Counted from the first letter of the stretch, positions 42,424 to 51,919 are shown. The stretch: DNA of 64,000 nucleotides from Shinella zoogloeoides (GCF_022682305.1 NZ_CP093528.1:2555501-2619500); one strand, 5' to 3'. Notes: a model not told the origin generated them from the letters alone. Numbers and translations: made by a program.

Positions 42424-43188
42424 ATGACCGAGAAGGACAAGCCGAGCATTCTGCGCGAAACGGACGACGAGGCCCGCCGCCTCGCCCGAACCCTGTTGCG
42501 CTCGGCGCGAAGCTGCGCCCTCGCCGTCCTGGAGCCCGAGACCGGTTTTCCGATGGCCACCCGAACGCTGACCGGCACCGACACCGACGGCACGCCCGTC
42601 ATCCTCGTCTCCGCCCTCTCCTTCCACACCCAGGCGCTGAGGGCCGATCCGCGCGCCTCGCTGCTGGCGGGCGAGCCGGGCAAGGGCGATCCCCTCGCCC
42701 ATCCGCGCCTCACCGTCCTCTGCCGGGCCGAGGAAGTGCCGCGCGAGAGCGAGGCACGCACGGCCCTGCGCGAGCGCTTCATCCGCCGCCATCCCAAGGC
42801 GAAGCTCTATGTCGACTTCCCGGACTTCACCTTCTTCCGCCTCGTGCCGGAGCGCGCGAACCTCAACGGCGGCTTCGGCAAGGCCTTCATCCTTACGCCG
42901 GACGATCTCCTGATCCGTTCGCCCGCGCGCGCCGCGCTCGCCGAGATGGAGACCGGCGCGGTGGAGCACATGAACAGCGACCACGCCGAGGCCGCCACCA
43001 TCTACGCCCGCCACTACTGTGGCGCGAAGGACGGCGACTGGAGCATCGTCGGCCTCGATGCGGGGGGCATCGATCTTGGAAGCGGCGACAAACTCAAGCG
43101 TCTGGAATTCTCACGCGAACTTGATCAGGCCGGGGAACTTCGCGGCGAGCTGGCGCGTTTGCTCCAGGAAGCGCGCGCGGCGGGCTGA
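42424..43188 (+). CDS. HugZ/PNP-oxidase-like protein with DUF2470
   Basis: A 254-residue protein. The N-terminal half is a split-barrel flavin/heme-binding fold (ARSCALAVLEPETGFPMATRTLTGTDTDGTPVILVSALSFHTQAL), and the C-terminal part matches DUF2470 (VEHMNSDHAEAATIYARHYCG), as in HugZ/HutZ heme-utilisation proteins. In Campylobacter and Vibrio relatives the family degrades heme; here that is inference, supported loosely by the heme receptor elsewhere in the window. The ATG at 42424 follows GGAGCCGATC. The C-terminal conserved His in the DUF2470 motif is kept. Confidence 0.85.
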   Translation: MTEKDKPSILRETDDEARRLARTLLRSARSCALAVLEPETGFPMATRTLTGTDTDGTPVILVSALSFHTQALRADPRASLLAGEPGKGDPLAHPRLTVLCRAEEVPRESEARTALRERFIRRHPKAKLYVDFPDFTFFRLVPERANLNGGFGKAFILTPDDLLIRSPARAALAEMETGAVEHMNSDHAEAATIYARHYCGAKDGDWSIVGLDAGGIDLGSGDKLKRLEFSRELDQAGELRGELARLLQEARAAG

Positions 43189-43359
43189 ACGCCTGCATTT
43201 TCGTCTTTCCGCCGTGCGCGAGCAGGAAATCGGGCTGTCGTCAAGCGCGCGCCTACCCCGATTTCTTGCTCTTGATGAGGGTGCTTTTGTTTATATGCTA
43301 ACAAGCGGATTGATAGAAAATCGTGTGATTTGAAGCGGAAACGCCCAAAGGAGTTTCAG

Positions 43360-43695
43360 ATGGAAAAGATTTCAGACGCAGAACACGCACAGGCCGAGGT
43401 TGCATCCGATTTCCTTTCGGCCATGGCGAACCCGAAGCGCCTGCTGATCCTGCGCGTGCTGGTGGGCGGAGAGATCGCCGTCGGAGCCCTGGCCAACCAG
43501 GTCGGCCTCAGCCAGTCGGCTCTGTCGCAGCACCTTTCCAAGCTGCGCGCGCAGAATCTCGTGACCACCCGTCGCGACGCCCAGACCATCTATTACTCCA
43601 GCAAGTCCGACGCCGTGATGACCGTGCTCGAAGCCCTCGACCGCATCTACAAGGCAGGCGGCGCGGCAGCGGAAAAGAAGCTGCGCATCGCCTGA
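43360..43695 (+). CDS. nolR: NolR-like ArsR-family regulator
   Basis: A 111-residue winged-helix repressor. The block FLSAMANPKRLLILRVLVGGEIAVGALANQVGLSQSALSQHLSKLRAQNLVTTRRDAQTIYYSS is nearly identical in pattern to rhizobial NolR, a repressor of nod and other genes that also controls itself. It lacks the Cys/His metal site of classic ArsR. The ATG at 43360 follows AAAGGAG; an in-frame TTG at 43330 is less likely. The upstream region (43189-43359) is AT-rich near 43270-43330 and probably holds its autoregulated promoter. No nod genes are in view, so a general regulator is also possible. Confidence 0.83.
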   Translation: MEKISDAEHAQAEVASDFLSAMANPKRLLILRVLVGGEIAVGALANQVGLSQSALSQHLSKLRAQNLVTTRRDAQTIYYSSKSDAVMTVLEALDRIYKAGGAAAEKKLRIA

Positions 43696-43721
43696 AATCG
43701 GACAAATCACCCGTTTCCATG

Positions 43722-43749
43722 CGCCCCGGATGAGAATCCGGGGCGTTTT
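43722..43749 (+). terminator. Terminator of nolR
   Basis: A 10-bp perfect stem CGCCCCGGAT / ATCCGGGGCG with a GAGA loop and TTTT, 26 bases after the nolR stop. Confidence 0.9.
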
Positions 43750-43880
43750 GCGTTGAAAGCCGCTCCCGATGCGCCTTGACGGCCCCCGGGGCCTTGATAG
43801 TTTGACCATCGGGTAAAAATCGCCGGGATAGTCCCCCGCATCCAAGAGACCCCGGCATTCCAAGGATCATGGAGAACCGC

Positions 43881-45206
43881 ATGTCCAACCGCCTCAACAC
43901 CCCCAACGACCTGCGCGCCTTCTGGATGCCGTTCACGGCGAACCGGCAGTTCAAGAAGGAGCCGCGCCTTTTCGTCGGCGCGAAGGACATGCACTACACC
44001 ACCCATGACGGGCGGCAGGTGCTGGACGGCACGGCGGGCCTGTGGTGCGTCAATGCCGGCCATTGCCGCCCGAAGATCACCGAGGCGATCCGCGAGCAGG
44101 CTGGCGAACTGGACTACGCCCCCGCCTTTCAGCTCGGTCATCCCAAGGCCTTCGAGCTGGCTAACCGCCTCGTCGACATCGCCCCCGAGGGCATGGACCA
44201 TGTGCTCTATACCAATTCCGGCTCCGAATCGGTCGAGACGGCGCTCAAGGTCGCGCTCGCCTATCACCGCGCCAGGGGCGACGGCTCCCGCTTCCGCCTG
44301 GTCGGCCGCGAGCGCGGCTACCACGGCGTCAATTTCGGCGGTATCTCCGTCGGCGGCATCGTCTCCAACCGCAAGATGTTCGGCACGTTGCTGACGGGCG
44401 TCGACCACATGCCGCATACCCATTTCCCGGACAAGAACGCCTTCTCGCGCGGCGAACCGGAACATGGCGGCGACATCGCCAGCGAATTGCAGCGCATCAT
44501 CACCCTGCATGACGCCTCGACCATCGCCGCCGTCATCGTCGAGCCGGTCGCCGGCTCCACGGGCGTGCTCATTCCGCCGAAGGGCTACCTGCAGAAGCTG
44601 CGCGAGATCTGCACGCAGCACGGCATCCTCCTGATCTTCGACGAGGTGATCACCGGTTTCGGCCGCCTCGGCGCCCCCTTCGCCGCCCAGTATTTCGACG
44701 TGAAGCCGGATATCATCACCACCGCCAAGGGCCTGACCAACGGCGTGATCCCGATGGGTGCGGTCTTCGTGACCTCCGAGATCCACGACGCCTTCATGAA
44801 CGGCCCGGAGCACATGATCGAGTTCTTCCACGGCTATACCTATTCCGGCAACCCGATCGCCTGCGCCGCCGCCCTCGGCACGCTCGACACCTACCGCGAA
44901 GAGGGCCTCCTGACCCGCGCCGCGGATCTCGCCTCCTACTGGGAGGACGGCCTGCATTCGCTGAGGGACTGCCCGAATGTCATCGACATCCGCAATGTCG
45001 GCCTGATCGGCGCCGTCGAGCTTGCCTCGATCCCCGGCGAGCCGACCAAGCGCGCCTTCAACGCCTTCCTGAAGGCCTACGAGAAGGGCCTGCTCATCCG
45101 CACGACGGGCGACATCATCGCACTCTCCCCGCCGCTCATCATCGAGAAACACCATATCGACGAACTGTTCGGCAAGCTTAGAGAGGTCCTGCAGAACAAT
45201 ATCTGA
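43881..45206 (+). CDS. Omega-amino acid-pyruvate (beta-alanine) aminotransferase
   Basis: A 441-residue class III PLP aminotransferase. The PLP lysine is in TTAKGLTNGVIPMGA, with LIFDEVITGFGRLG before it and the N-terminal FWMPFTANRQFKKEPRLFVGAKDMHYTTHDGRQVLDGTAGLWCVNAGH, which is specific to the beta-alanine/omega-amine-pyruvate group. It moves an amino group from beta-alanine, putrescine-type or other omega amines to pyruvate. The ATG at 43881 is chosen because GGAGAACCGC precedes it; the Met at 43869 has a weaker site. A terminator follows. Confidence 0.92.
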   Translation: MSNRLNTPNDLRAFWMPFTANRQFKKEPRLFVGAKDMHYTTHDGRQVLDGTAGLWCVNAGHCRPKITEAIREQAGELDYAPAFQLGHPKAFELANRLVDIAPEGMDHVLYTNSGSESVETALKVALAYHRARGDGSRFRLVGRERGYHGVNFGGISVGGIVSNRKMFGTLLTGVDHMPHTHFPDKNAFSRGEPEHGGDIASELQRIITLHDASTIAAVIVEPVAGSTGVLIPPKGYLQKLREICTQHGILLIFDEVITGFGRLGAPFAAQYFDVKPDIITTAKGLTNGVIPMGAVFVTSEIHDAFMNGPEHMIEFFHGYTYSGNPIACAAALGTLDTYREEGLLTRAADLASYWEDGLHSLRDCPNVIDIRNVGLIGAVELASIPGEPTKRAFNAFLKAYEKGLLIRTTGDIIALSPPLIIEKHHIDELFGKLREVLQNNI

Positions 45207-45227
45207 CCCGGCCCGCCCGGCAGACGG

Positions 45228-45252
45228 AAACGGCGGCCTCGGCCGCCGTTTT
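45228..45252 (+). terminator. Terminator of the aminotransferase gene
   Basis: An 11-bp stem AAACGGCGGCC / GGCCGCCGTTT closing on a very short loop and followed by TTTC, 21 bases after the stop. It may also serve the opposite strand. Confidence 0.8.
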
Positions 45253-45277
45253 CATATACGCCGAAAAGGCACCCGGT

Positions 45278-45765
45278 TCAGGGGACCAGGCGCTTCTCGT
45301 AACGCCATGCCTCGAGATCGAAAGGACCGGCAATGGTGCTAAGGCGATGGACGGCCGTGGCGGCAAGATGCCAGCCGCACTTTTCATAGAAGCGCGCCGC
45401 ACGATGGTTGCCGATCGCGCAGATCAGCCAGGCCGTCTCCACGCCATGCGCCGCAAGCCGCGCCTCCGCATCCGCCACGAGTGCGGCCGCGATACCCGCG
45501 CCGCGCCCTTCCGGCGCAACGAAGAGCTGGTCCAGCTCGTCATGTCTGATGGCGCAGAAGCCGAGCGGCGCGCCGCGATCGCCGACGACGCGGACCTCCG
45601 GCAACATGTCGCCCAGCCGCTCCTCGAAACTTTCCAGCGTGCGCAGCCGGGCAAGCTCCGCCGGTAGGACCGCGGCATGCGCATCCGCCAGCCCGCGTGC
45701 CAGAGCCGCGCAAGCGCCCCGATCTCGGACGCCTCGGCTTTTCTTATGATGGGTGCCGGCTGCAT
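45278..45765 (-). pseudogene. Frameshifted GNAT acetyltransferase
   Basis: The N-terminal part (MQPAPIIRKAEASEIGALARLWHAGW, ATG at 45765 after GGAGAAAGCG) and the C-terminal part (DAHAAVLPAELARLRT..., acetyl-CoA motif LFVAPEGRGAGIAAALVADAEARL, GNHRAARFYEKCGW) are both well preserved but lie in different frames. They join near 45688, where TGG-GCG-GAT would be read if one G were added; the window has TGGCGGAT. This is either a real one-base deletion in a G run or a sequencing error. If joined, the protein is about 162 residues, a normal GNAT length. Confidence 0.8.
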
Positions 45766-45865
45766 CGCTTTCTCCATGAAAGAGCCTTTGGCACCCCACC
45801 GAGGCTCTTGCAAGTGCGGGCCGTTTGGGGGCTATTGTGCCGCACGGAAACCTGAGGCCTGCACC

Positions 45866-46735
45866 ATGCCGACCATCACCCGCATCGCCAACGAATTCCT
45901 CGCAGTCGAGATTTCCTCGCTCGGCGCCGAAATGCAATCGGCCACCACACGGGATGGCGCCGGCTGGCTGTGGAACGGGGATGCGGCCTTCTGGACGGGC
46001 CGCTCGCCGGTGCTGTTCCCCATCGTCGGCAAGGCGCCCGACGACACGCTGTTGATCGACGGCGCGCCTTACCCCATGGCACAGCACGGCTTTGCCCGGC
46101 GGCGGGAATTCACGCTGGACGACGCGGCGGCGACCGCCTGCCGCTACGTGCTGGAAGCCTCCGACGAAACGCGCGCGGCCTATCCGTTCGATTTCAGGCT
46201 CGCCGTCGCGCACAGCCTCGACGGGCCGGCCCTCACCGTCGCCGCCGAAGTGGAAAACCGCGGCGAGACGCCGATGCCCTTCGGCTGTGGCTTCCACCCC
46301 GCCTTCCGCTGGCCGCTGCCGGGCGCGCAGGGCAAGCCGCATGCCGTCATCCTCGACAATGCGGGCGAGCCGGAGCGCCAGCCCCTCGAAAAGGGCCTGC
46401 TGTCGCAAGACAGGACCACCTCCCCCTTCCAGGCCGGCCGGCTGACCCTTGCGCAGGATCTCTTCGAAGACGACGCCCTCGTCTTCCCCGAGGGTGCGGG
46501 CAATGGCCTCACCTATGCCGCCGAGGGCGGCCCGAGCCTTACCTTCCATTTCGAGAACCTGCCGAACCTGGCGCTCTGGACGAAGCCCGGCGCGCCTTTC
46601 CTCTGCGTGGAGCCGTGGCATGGCACGGCGGCACTTTACGAAGGCCCGCACGAACTGAAGGACAGGCCCTACACGACCCTGCTTGGCCCCGGCGAGCATA
46701 CGCGCTTCGCCTTCACGGTGATCTTCCCGACCTGA
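45866..46735 (+). CDS. Aldose 1-epimerase-family protein (LacX-like)
   Basis: A 289-residue galactose-mutarotase-fold protein. Key segments are FWTGRSPVLFPIVGKAPDD, AQHGFARRREF with the conserved His, GCGFHPAFRWPLPG with the second His, and the C-terminal CVEPWHGTAA carrying the catalytic Glu. It interconverts anomers of aldoses or hexose phosphates. The start at 45866 follows CTGAGGCCTGCACC, a modest site. Sugar specificity is unknown. Confidence 0.88.
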   Translation: MPTITRIANEFLAVEISSLGAEMQSATTRDGAGWLWNGDAAFWTGRSPVLFPIVGKAPDDTLLIDGAPYPMAQHGFARRREFTLDDAAATACRYVLEASDETRAAYPFDFRLAVAHSLDGPALTVAAEVENRGETPMPFGCGFHPAFRWPLPGAQGKPHAVILDNAGEPERQPLEKGLLSQDRTTSPFQAGRLTLAQDLFEDDALVFPEGAGNGLTYAAEGGPSLTFHFENLPNLALWTKPGAPFLCVEPWHGTAALYEGPHELKDRPYTTLLGPGEHTRFAFTVIFPT

Positions 46736-46810
46736 AGATTCGCCTTTCCGGCTCTTTCCTCCCGCCACGGCATGCTAGTGTTCTCCGACAAGGATTCGGA
46801 GAAGGCAGCC

Positions 46811-48505
46811 ATGCGCAATTTGGAACGTTTCATCGATCAGGGAACCGGACGCGAACCCGCCGATATCGTGCTCAAGGGCGGCCAGTTCCTCGATCTGGTG
46901 ACGGGCGAACTCGTCGCCTCGGACATCGCCATTTCCGGCGAGCGCATCGTCGGCACCTGCGGCGACTACAAGGGGCGTCAGGAGATCGACATTTCCGGCC
47001 GCATCGTCGTGCCCGGCTTCATCGATACGCATCTGCACATCGAGTCCTCGCTGGTCACCCCGCATGAATTCGACCGCTGCGTGCTGCCCTATGGCGTGAC
47101 GACCGTCATCTGCGATCCGCACGAGATCGCCAACGTCCTCGGCACCGAGGGCATCCAGTTCTTCCTCGACAGCGCGCTGGAAACGATCATGGATATCCGC
47201 GTGCAGCTTTCGAGCTGCGTGCCGGCGACGCATCTCGAAACCTCCGGTGCCGACCTTCCCATCGAGCGGCTCCTGCCCTTCCGCAACCATCCCAAGGTCA
47301 TCGGCCTTGCCGAATTCATGAATTTTCCGGGCGTCATCCACAAGGATCCCGTCTGTCTTGCCAAGCTGGAGGCTTTCCAGGGCGGCCATATCGACGGCCA
47401 TGCGCCGCTGCTTACCGGCAACGACCTCAACGGCTATCTCTCCGCCGGCATCCGCACCGAGCATGAATGCACGACGGCCGAGGAGGCGCTGGAGAAGATC
47501 CGCAAGGGCATGCATATCCTCATCCGCGAGGGGTCCGTCTCCAAGGACCTGCACGCCCTGATGCCGATCCTCACCGAGCGGCTCTCGCCCTTCCTCGCGC
47601 TCTGCACCGACGACCGCAACCCGCTCGACATCGCCGAGCAGGGCCATCTCGACTACATGATCCGCACGGCCATCGCCCATGGCCGCGCGCCGCTCGCCGT
47701 TTACCGCGCCGCCTCCATCTCCGCGGCGAAAGCCTTCGGCCTGCGCGACCGCGGCCTCGTCGCCCCCGGCTGGCGCGCCGACCTCGTCGTCATCGACACG
47801 CTGGAGAACTGCAAGGCCGGGATGGTCTTCTCGGCTGGCCGCAAAGTGGACGACGCCCTCTTCGCAACCCGCAAGGCAGTCGAACCGGTCGGTCTCGACA
47901 GCGTCAAGGCGCGGCCCGTCAGCGCCGCCCATTTCGCCGTTCCCGTCACGGAAGGTGAAACGCCGGTGATCGGCGTGCTGCCGGGCAAAATCATCACCGA
48001 GCACCGCCGCTACCGCCTGCCGGCGAAGGGCAACCAGACAACCGTCGATCTGGCGCAGGATATCATCAAGGTCGCAGTCATCGAACGCCACGGCAAGAAC
48101 GGCAATCATGCCAACGGCTTCGTGCAGGGTTTCGGCCTGAAGAAGGGCGCCATCGCCTCGACCGTCGGCCATGACAGCCACAATATCTGCGTGGTCGGCG
48201 TCGATGAGGACGACATGGCGCTGGCGGCAAATCGCCTCGGCGAGATCAAGGGCGGCTTCGTCGTGGTGGAGGACGGCAGGGTGACCGGCGAGATCGCCCT
48301 GCCCGTCGCCGGCCTGATGAGCCTCGAACCCTACGAGAGCGTCCGCGACACCCTGCACCACCTGCGCCACGCCGCCTTCGCCCTCGGCGCCACACTGGAG
48401 GAGCCCTTCCTCCAGCTCGCCTTCCTGCCGCTGCCGGTCATCCCGCACCTGAAGATTTCAGACCGGGGGATGGTGGATGTGGATCGGTTCGCGCTGATCG
48501 AGTGA
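46811..48505 (+). CDS. ade: Adenine deaminase
   Basis: A 564-residue amidohydrolase. The metal-binding [10 protein letters not shown] is near residue 80, with the PHEIANVLG segment after it, and the C-terminal half contains [17 protein letters not shown] and [24 protein letters not shown], all typical of the Ade family. It converts adenine to hypoxanthine in purine salvage. The ATG at 46811 follows GGAGAAGGCAGCC; an upstream Met at 46772 is rejected. It is convergent with the ParE-like toxin gene (2-base gap). Confidence 0.95.
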   Translation: MRNLERFIDQGTGREPADIVLKGGQFLDLVTGELVASDIAISGERIVGTCGDYKGRQEIDISGRIVVPGFIDTHLHIESSLVTPHEFDRCVLPYGVTTVICDPHEIANVLGTEGIQFFLDSALETIMDIRVQLSSCVPATHLETSGADLPIERLLPFRNHPKVIGLAEFMNFPGVIHKDPVCLAKLEAFQGGHIDGHAPLLTGNDLNGYLSAGIRTEHECTTAEEALEKIRKGMHILIREGSVSKDLHALMPILTERLSPFLALCTDDRNPLDIAEQGHLDYMIRTAIAHGRAPLAVYRAASISAAKAFGLRDRGLVAPGWRADLVVIDTLENCKAGMVFSAGRKVDDALFATRKAVEPVGLDSVKARPVSAAHFAVPVTEGETPVIGVLPGKIITEHRRYRLPAKGNQTTVDLAQDIIKVAVIERHGKNGNHANGFVQGFGLKKGAIASTVGHDSHNICVVGVDEDDMALAANRLGEIKGGFVVVEDGRVTGEIALPVAGLMSLEPYESVRDTLHHLRHAAFALGATLEEPFLQLAFLPLPVIPHLKISDRGMVDVDRFALIE

Positions 48506-48507
48506 GG

Positions 48508-48816
48508 CTACTCCACTCCGAAATCGTCTCCGTCGATATCCAGATAACGGCTGAGGACGCGAACGATAATCAGCTGGGTAACACTCGTCTCGTAGAAAAG
48601 AACGTAGTTTCCGATCACGAAGCTGCGCAGGTTTTCTCCCAACTCCGGCCGCAACCGGCCGGATTGCGGGTGAGCGGAGAGCTTGCGCACAACCTCGACC
48701 ACACGATCGAGAAGACGATCGGCCGCGGCTTCGCTGTCATCGGCGATGTAACGCCATATCTGTACAAGGTCTTCCTCCGCTCGCGGAAGGCGTGTGACCT
48801 CAAGCACGGCCGCCAC
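48508..48816 (-). CDS. parE: ParE/RelE-type toxin
   Basis: A 102-residue protein of the RelE/ParE superfamily: RLPRAEEDLVQIWRYIADDSEAAADRLLDRVVEVVRKLSAHPQSGRLRPELGENLRSFVIGNYVLFYE. The helical hairpin followed by G-x-x-R-P-E-L and a C-terminal strand is the ParE layout. The start is a GTG at 48816, overlapping the antitoxin stop; a second GTG at 48807 is possible. ParE toxins poison gyrase; RelE types cut mRNA, and the ParD partner favours ParE. Confidence 0.88.
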   Translation of the reverse strand: MAAVLEVTRLPRAEEDLVQIWRYIADDSEAAADRLLDRVVEVVRKLSAHPQSGRLRPELGENLRSFVIGNYVLFYETSVTQLIIVRVLSRYLDIDGDDFGVE

Positions 48817-49048
48817 GCGCCCGCGCCTTGATGGCCATCATATCCAGCGGGGCGGCAGAGCCGCTCTCCAGTCCTTCGCAAATGGCCTCCTTCAGCGCCG
48901 CGATTTTCGCTTCCCGCTGCCGCTCCCGATCTTCCAGGAGGCGCAAGCCATCCCTCACCACTTCGCTGGCGCTGGCGTAACGACCGGTGGCGAGAAGCTC
49001 GCGTACGAAGGATTCATAGTGATTGCCGAGCGTATAGCTGGAGGCCAT
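48800..49048 (-). CDS. parD: ParD-type antitoxin
   Basis: An 82-residue ribbon-helix-helix antitoxin (MASSYTLGNHYESFVRELLATGRYASASEVVRDGLRLLEDRERQREAKIAALKEAI). The N-terminal strand-helix part binds DNA, and the C-terminal tail should wrap the toxin. TGGAGTTTCGCC precedes the ATG. It overlaps the toxin start by 17 bases, so the pair is coupled. A palindrome at 49063-49081 just upstream is the likely operator. Confidence 0.9.
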   Translation of the reverse strand: MASSYTLGNHYESFVRELLATGRYASASEVVRDGLRLLEDRERQREAKIAALKEAICEGLESGSAAPLDMMAIKARARGGRA

Positions 49049-49062
49049 GGCGAAACTCCAAA

Positions 49063-49081
49063 AGTATCACTTTATGATACT
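49063..49081. promoter_or_regulatory. Candidate ParD operator
   Basis: AGTATCA-CTTTA-TGATACT is a perfect 7-bp inverted repeat with a 5-base spacer, 15 bases upstream of the parD ATG. This is the usual place for autoregulation by the ParDE complex. Confidence 0.7.
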
Positions 49082-49104
49082 CTGGACGCCTGCCATCCGC
49101 AACC

Positions 49105-50748
49105 TCACAGCCGCACGCAGGCCATATCCAGCCCATCCAGCGCAATCACCCCATCCTTCGGCCTGGCCCCGAAACCGGGCACCGGCACGGGATCCCCCAG
49201 CACCAGCGATTTCGCCGGCACGAACTCCGCTTTCCCGCGCGTCAGGTTGAAGACGAAGAGCAGCTTTTCGCCGCCCTTCTCCCGCGTGAAGGCAAGGATG
49301 TCCTGGTTGGAGTGGAGGAAAGCCATGTCGCCGTCATGGAGCGTTTCATGCTCTTTCCGGAAGGCGAGCGTCGCGCGGTAGTGGTTGAGCACGGAGCCGG
49401 CGGTCTTCTCCTGCGTATCGACCGCAAGGCGGGCATGATCTTCCGGCACTGGCAGCCAGGGCTTCGCGGTGCTGAAACCGGCATGGGCCTCGCCATGCCG
49501 CCAGGGCATCGGCGTGCGGCACCCGTCGCGCCCCTTGAAGGCCGGCCAGAAGCGGATGCCGTAGGGGTCGCGCAGGTCCTCGAAGGCAAGCTCCGCTTCG
49601 GTGAGACCCAGTTCCTCGCCCTGATAGAGGCAGATCGAACCGCGCAGCGTCGACAGCAGCGTGATCGCCAGCTTGGCGACGCGCTCGCGCTCCTCCGGCG
49701 CTTCGATAAAACGGCTGACATGGCGATTGACGTCATGGTTGGAGAAGGCCCAGCAGACCCAGCCATCCGTCACCGCCCGCTGGAAGCTCTGCACGCACCG
49801 ACGGATATGGTCGGCCGTGAAATCCGGCCCGAGCAGATCGAACGTATAGCACATGTTCAGCTTGTCGCCGCCGCTTGTATAGTCGGCGACGGTCTTCAGC
49901 GAGCGCGCACCGTCGCCCACCTCGCCCACCGTCATGCGCCCCTCGTACTCGTCGAGCAGGGCGCGGAAACGCCGGAGGAAATCGACGTTTTCCGGCTGCG
50001 TCTTGTCGTAGCGATGCGTCTGCATACCGTAGGGGTTCACGTCCGGAGCATCGAGGCCGACGTCGTCGGGATTGGCCTCGTGGGGCGGGTTGTCGCGCAG
50101 CTTCCGGTCATGGAAATAGAAATTCACCGTATCGAGGCGGAAACCGTCGACGCCCCGGTCCAGCCAGAAGCGCACGGTCTTCAGCAGCGCGTCCTGAACA
50201 TCGGGATTGTGGAAATTGAGGTCCGGCTGCGAGGTCAGGAAGTTGTGCATGTAATATTGCTTGCGCACGCCGTCCCATTCCCAGCCCGGCCCGCCGAAGA
50301 TCGACAGCCAGTTGTTGGGCGCGGTGCCGTCCGGCTTCGGATCGGCCCAGACATACCAGTCGGCCTTCGAGTTCGAGCGGCTGGAGCGGCTTTCGACGAA
50401 CCACGGGTGCTGGTCGGAGGTGTGGGAGATCACCTGGTCGATGATGACCTTGATGCCGAGATGATGGGCCTCGGCCAGCATCGCGTCGAAGTCCGCCAGC
50501 GTGCCGAACATCGGATCGACGTCGCAATAATCCGAGACGTCATAGCCCATATCCGCCATCGGCGACTTGAAGAAGGGCGAGAGCCAGATGGCGTCGACGC
50601 CGAGCGAGGCGATATGGCCGAGCCGTTTCGTGATGCCCCTGAGATCGCCCATGCCATCGCCAGTCGTGTCCTGGAACGAGCGGGGATAGACCTGATAGAT
50701 GACCGCGCCGCGCCACCAGTCGTCGGCCTTCCTGCGGGTCCTTGTCAT
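49105..50748 (-). CDS. GH13 alpha-glucosidase (AglA-like)
   Basis: A 547-residue glycoside hydrolase of family 13. The TIM barrel begins WWRGAVIYQVYPRSFQDTTGDGMGDLRGI; the nucleophile Asp is in GFRLDTVNFYF (about residue 203), the acid/base Glu in VGEVGDG (about 274) and the transition-state Asp in FSNHDVNR (about 338). The VGEVGD form favours alpha-1,4-glucosidase over trehalose synthase, and the protein resembles rhizobial AglA. It has no signal peptide, so it is probably cytosolic and hydrolyses imported maltose- or trehalose-type sugars. No agl transporter lies beside it. Confidence 0.88.
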   Translation of the reverse strand: MTRTRRKADDWWRGAVIYQVYPRSFQDTTGDGMGDLRGITKRLGHIASLGVDAIWLSPFFKSPMADMGYDVSDYCDVDPMFGTLADFDAMLAEAHHLGIKVIIDQVISHTSDQHPWFVESRSSRSNSKADWYVWADPKPDGTAPNNWLSIFGGPGWEWDGVRKQYYMHNFLTSQPDLNFHNPDVQDALLKTVRFWLDRGVDGFRLDTVNFYFHDRKLRDNPPHEANPDDVGLDAPDVNPYGMQTHRYDKTQPENVDFLRRFRALLDEYEGRMTVGEVGDGARSLKTVADYTSGGDKLNMCYTFDLLGPDFTADHIRRCVQSFQRAVTDGWVCWAFSNHDVNRHVSRFIEAPEERERVAKLAITLLSTLRGSICLYQGEELGLTEAELAFEDLRDPYGIRFWPAFKGRDGCRTPMPWRHGEAHAGFSTAKPWLPVPEDHARLAVDTQEKTAGSVLNHYRATLAFRKEHETLHDGDMAFLHSNQDILAFTREKGGEKLLFVFNLTRGKAEFVPAKSLVLGDPVPVPGFGARPKDGVIALDGLDMACVRL

Positions 50749-50898
50749 GCGTTCTCGCTCCGGTTCCTGTTGGTATCGGGCAAGATGTACCGTGCGCCCC
50801 ATGAGGCGTAAACGGGTGGTCTCGCGTTTTTTCGACGGTTGACGAAGCGGCCGCCGGTCTGGATGATGTCGGCAAATTCCATAGAGAAGGTTGACCGC

Positions 50899-51903
50899 AT
50901 GCCCGGTGACGTCACCCTTTCCCCCGCCGAAGCGATGGACCTCGCCCGCACCGCGCTGATGCGCGTCGGCATGGCGGAAGCGGCGGCGACCGCCCTCGCC
51001 CGTGCCACGCTGGACGCCGAGATGGCCGGCAAGCGCGCCCTCGGCCTCCAGCACCTTACGGATTACCTCAGGGGCCTCATCGACGGCCGGATCAAGGGGC
51101 GTGCCGAACCGCTCATCACCTCGCCGGTGCCGGCCATTATGAAATGCGACGCCATGGGCGGCGTGGCGCAACACGGTTTCTCGCTCGCCCATGAGGAACT
51201 GGCCTCCAAGGCGCGAACCTTCGGCCTTGCGGCCTTCGCCCTGCACAACAGCTATACGACCGGCGAACTCGGCTGGTACGCCGCCCGGCTTGCGGAAGAA
51301 GGTCTCGTTACGCTCGCGGCCACCAACGGCCCCGCCCTGATGGCCGGCGCGGGCGGGCGGCAGCCGGTTTATTGCACCAATCCGCTCGCCTTCGCCGCGC
51401 CGCTCGATACCGGCCGCATCCTCCTCGTGGATCAGGCATCCAGCGCCACGGCCTTCGTCAATATCCGCGAGGCGGCAGCCCGCGGCGAGGCAATCCCCGA
51501 CGGCTGGGCCCTCGATCAGGACGGCGCGCCGACCACCGATCCCTTCGCGGCCATGCAGGGCGCGCTTCTGGCCTTCGGCGGCGCGCGGGGCGCCAATATC
51601 GCTCTCATGGTGGAGGTGCTGGCGGCAGGACTGACCGGCGCGAACTGGTCGCTCGACGCCCCGGACTTCCAGGCAGGCGACACTTCGCCCGGCGCCGGCC
51701 TTTTCGTGCTCGCCCTTTCGCCGCAGCTTTTCACGGACGATTTTGTCACGCGCCTCTCAAGCCAGGCCAAACGTCTTGTGGGTGACTACAGCGTCCATAT
51801 CCCCGGTATCGAACGCGTGAAGAGACAGCGCGATGCCGAAAGCGCGGGCATCGTCTTGCCCCGCCAACTCTTTGACAGTATTTCCTCTTTCCGGCGTAAT
51901 TGA
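50899..51903 (+). CDS. Ldh-family NAD(P)-dependent oxidoreductase
   Basis: A 334-residue member of the malate/L-lactate dehydrogenase (Ldh2) family. Typical blocks are LARATLDAEMAGKRALGLQHLTDYLRGLIDGRI, LAAFALHNSYTTGELGWYAARLAEEGLVTLAATNGPALMAG and the Gly-rich FGGARGANIALMVEVLAAGLTG. Members reduce 2-oxo acids, Delta1-piperideine-2-carboxylate, ureidoglycolate or diketo-gulonate. It lies 16 bases upstream of kdgK, which hints at a sugar-acid substrate. The ATG at 50899 follows AGAGAAGG. Confidence 0.88.
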   Translation: MPGDVTLSPAEAMDLARTALMRVGMAEAAATALARATLDAEMAGKRALGLQHLTDYLRGLIDGRIKGRAEPLITSPVPAIMKCDAMGGVAQHGFSLAHEELASKARTFGLAAFALHNSYTTGELGWYAARLAEEGLVTLAATNGPALMAGAGGRQPVYCTNPLAFAAPLDTGRILLVDQASSATAFVNIREAAARGEAIPDGWALDQDGAPTTDPFAAMQGALLAFGGARGANIALMVEVLAAGLTGANWSLDAPDFQAGDTSPGAGLFVLALSPQLFTDDFVTRLSSQAKRLVGDYSVHIPGIERVKRQRDAESAGIVLPRQLFDSISSFRRN

Positions 51904-51919
51904 CCGGAGAGGAACGGAC

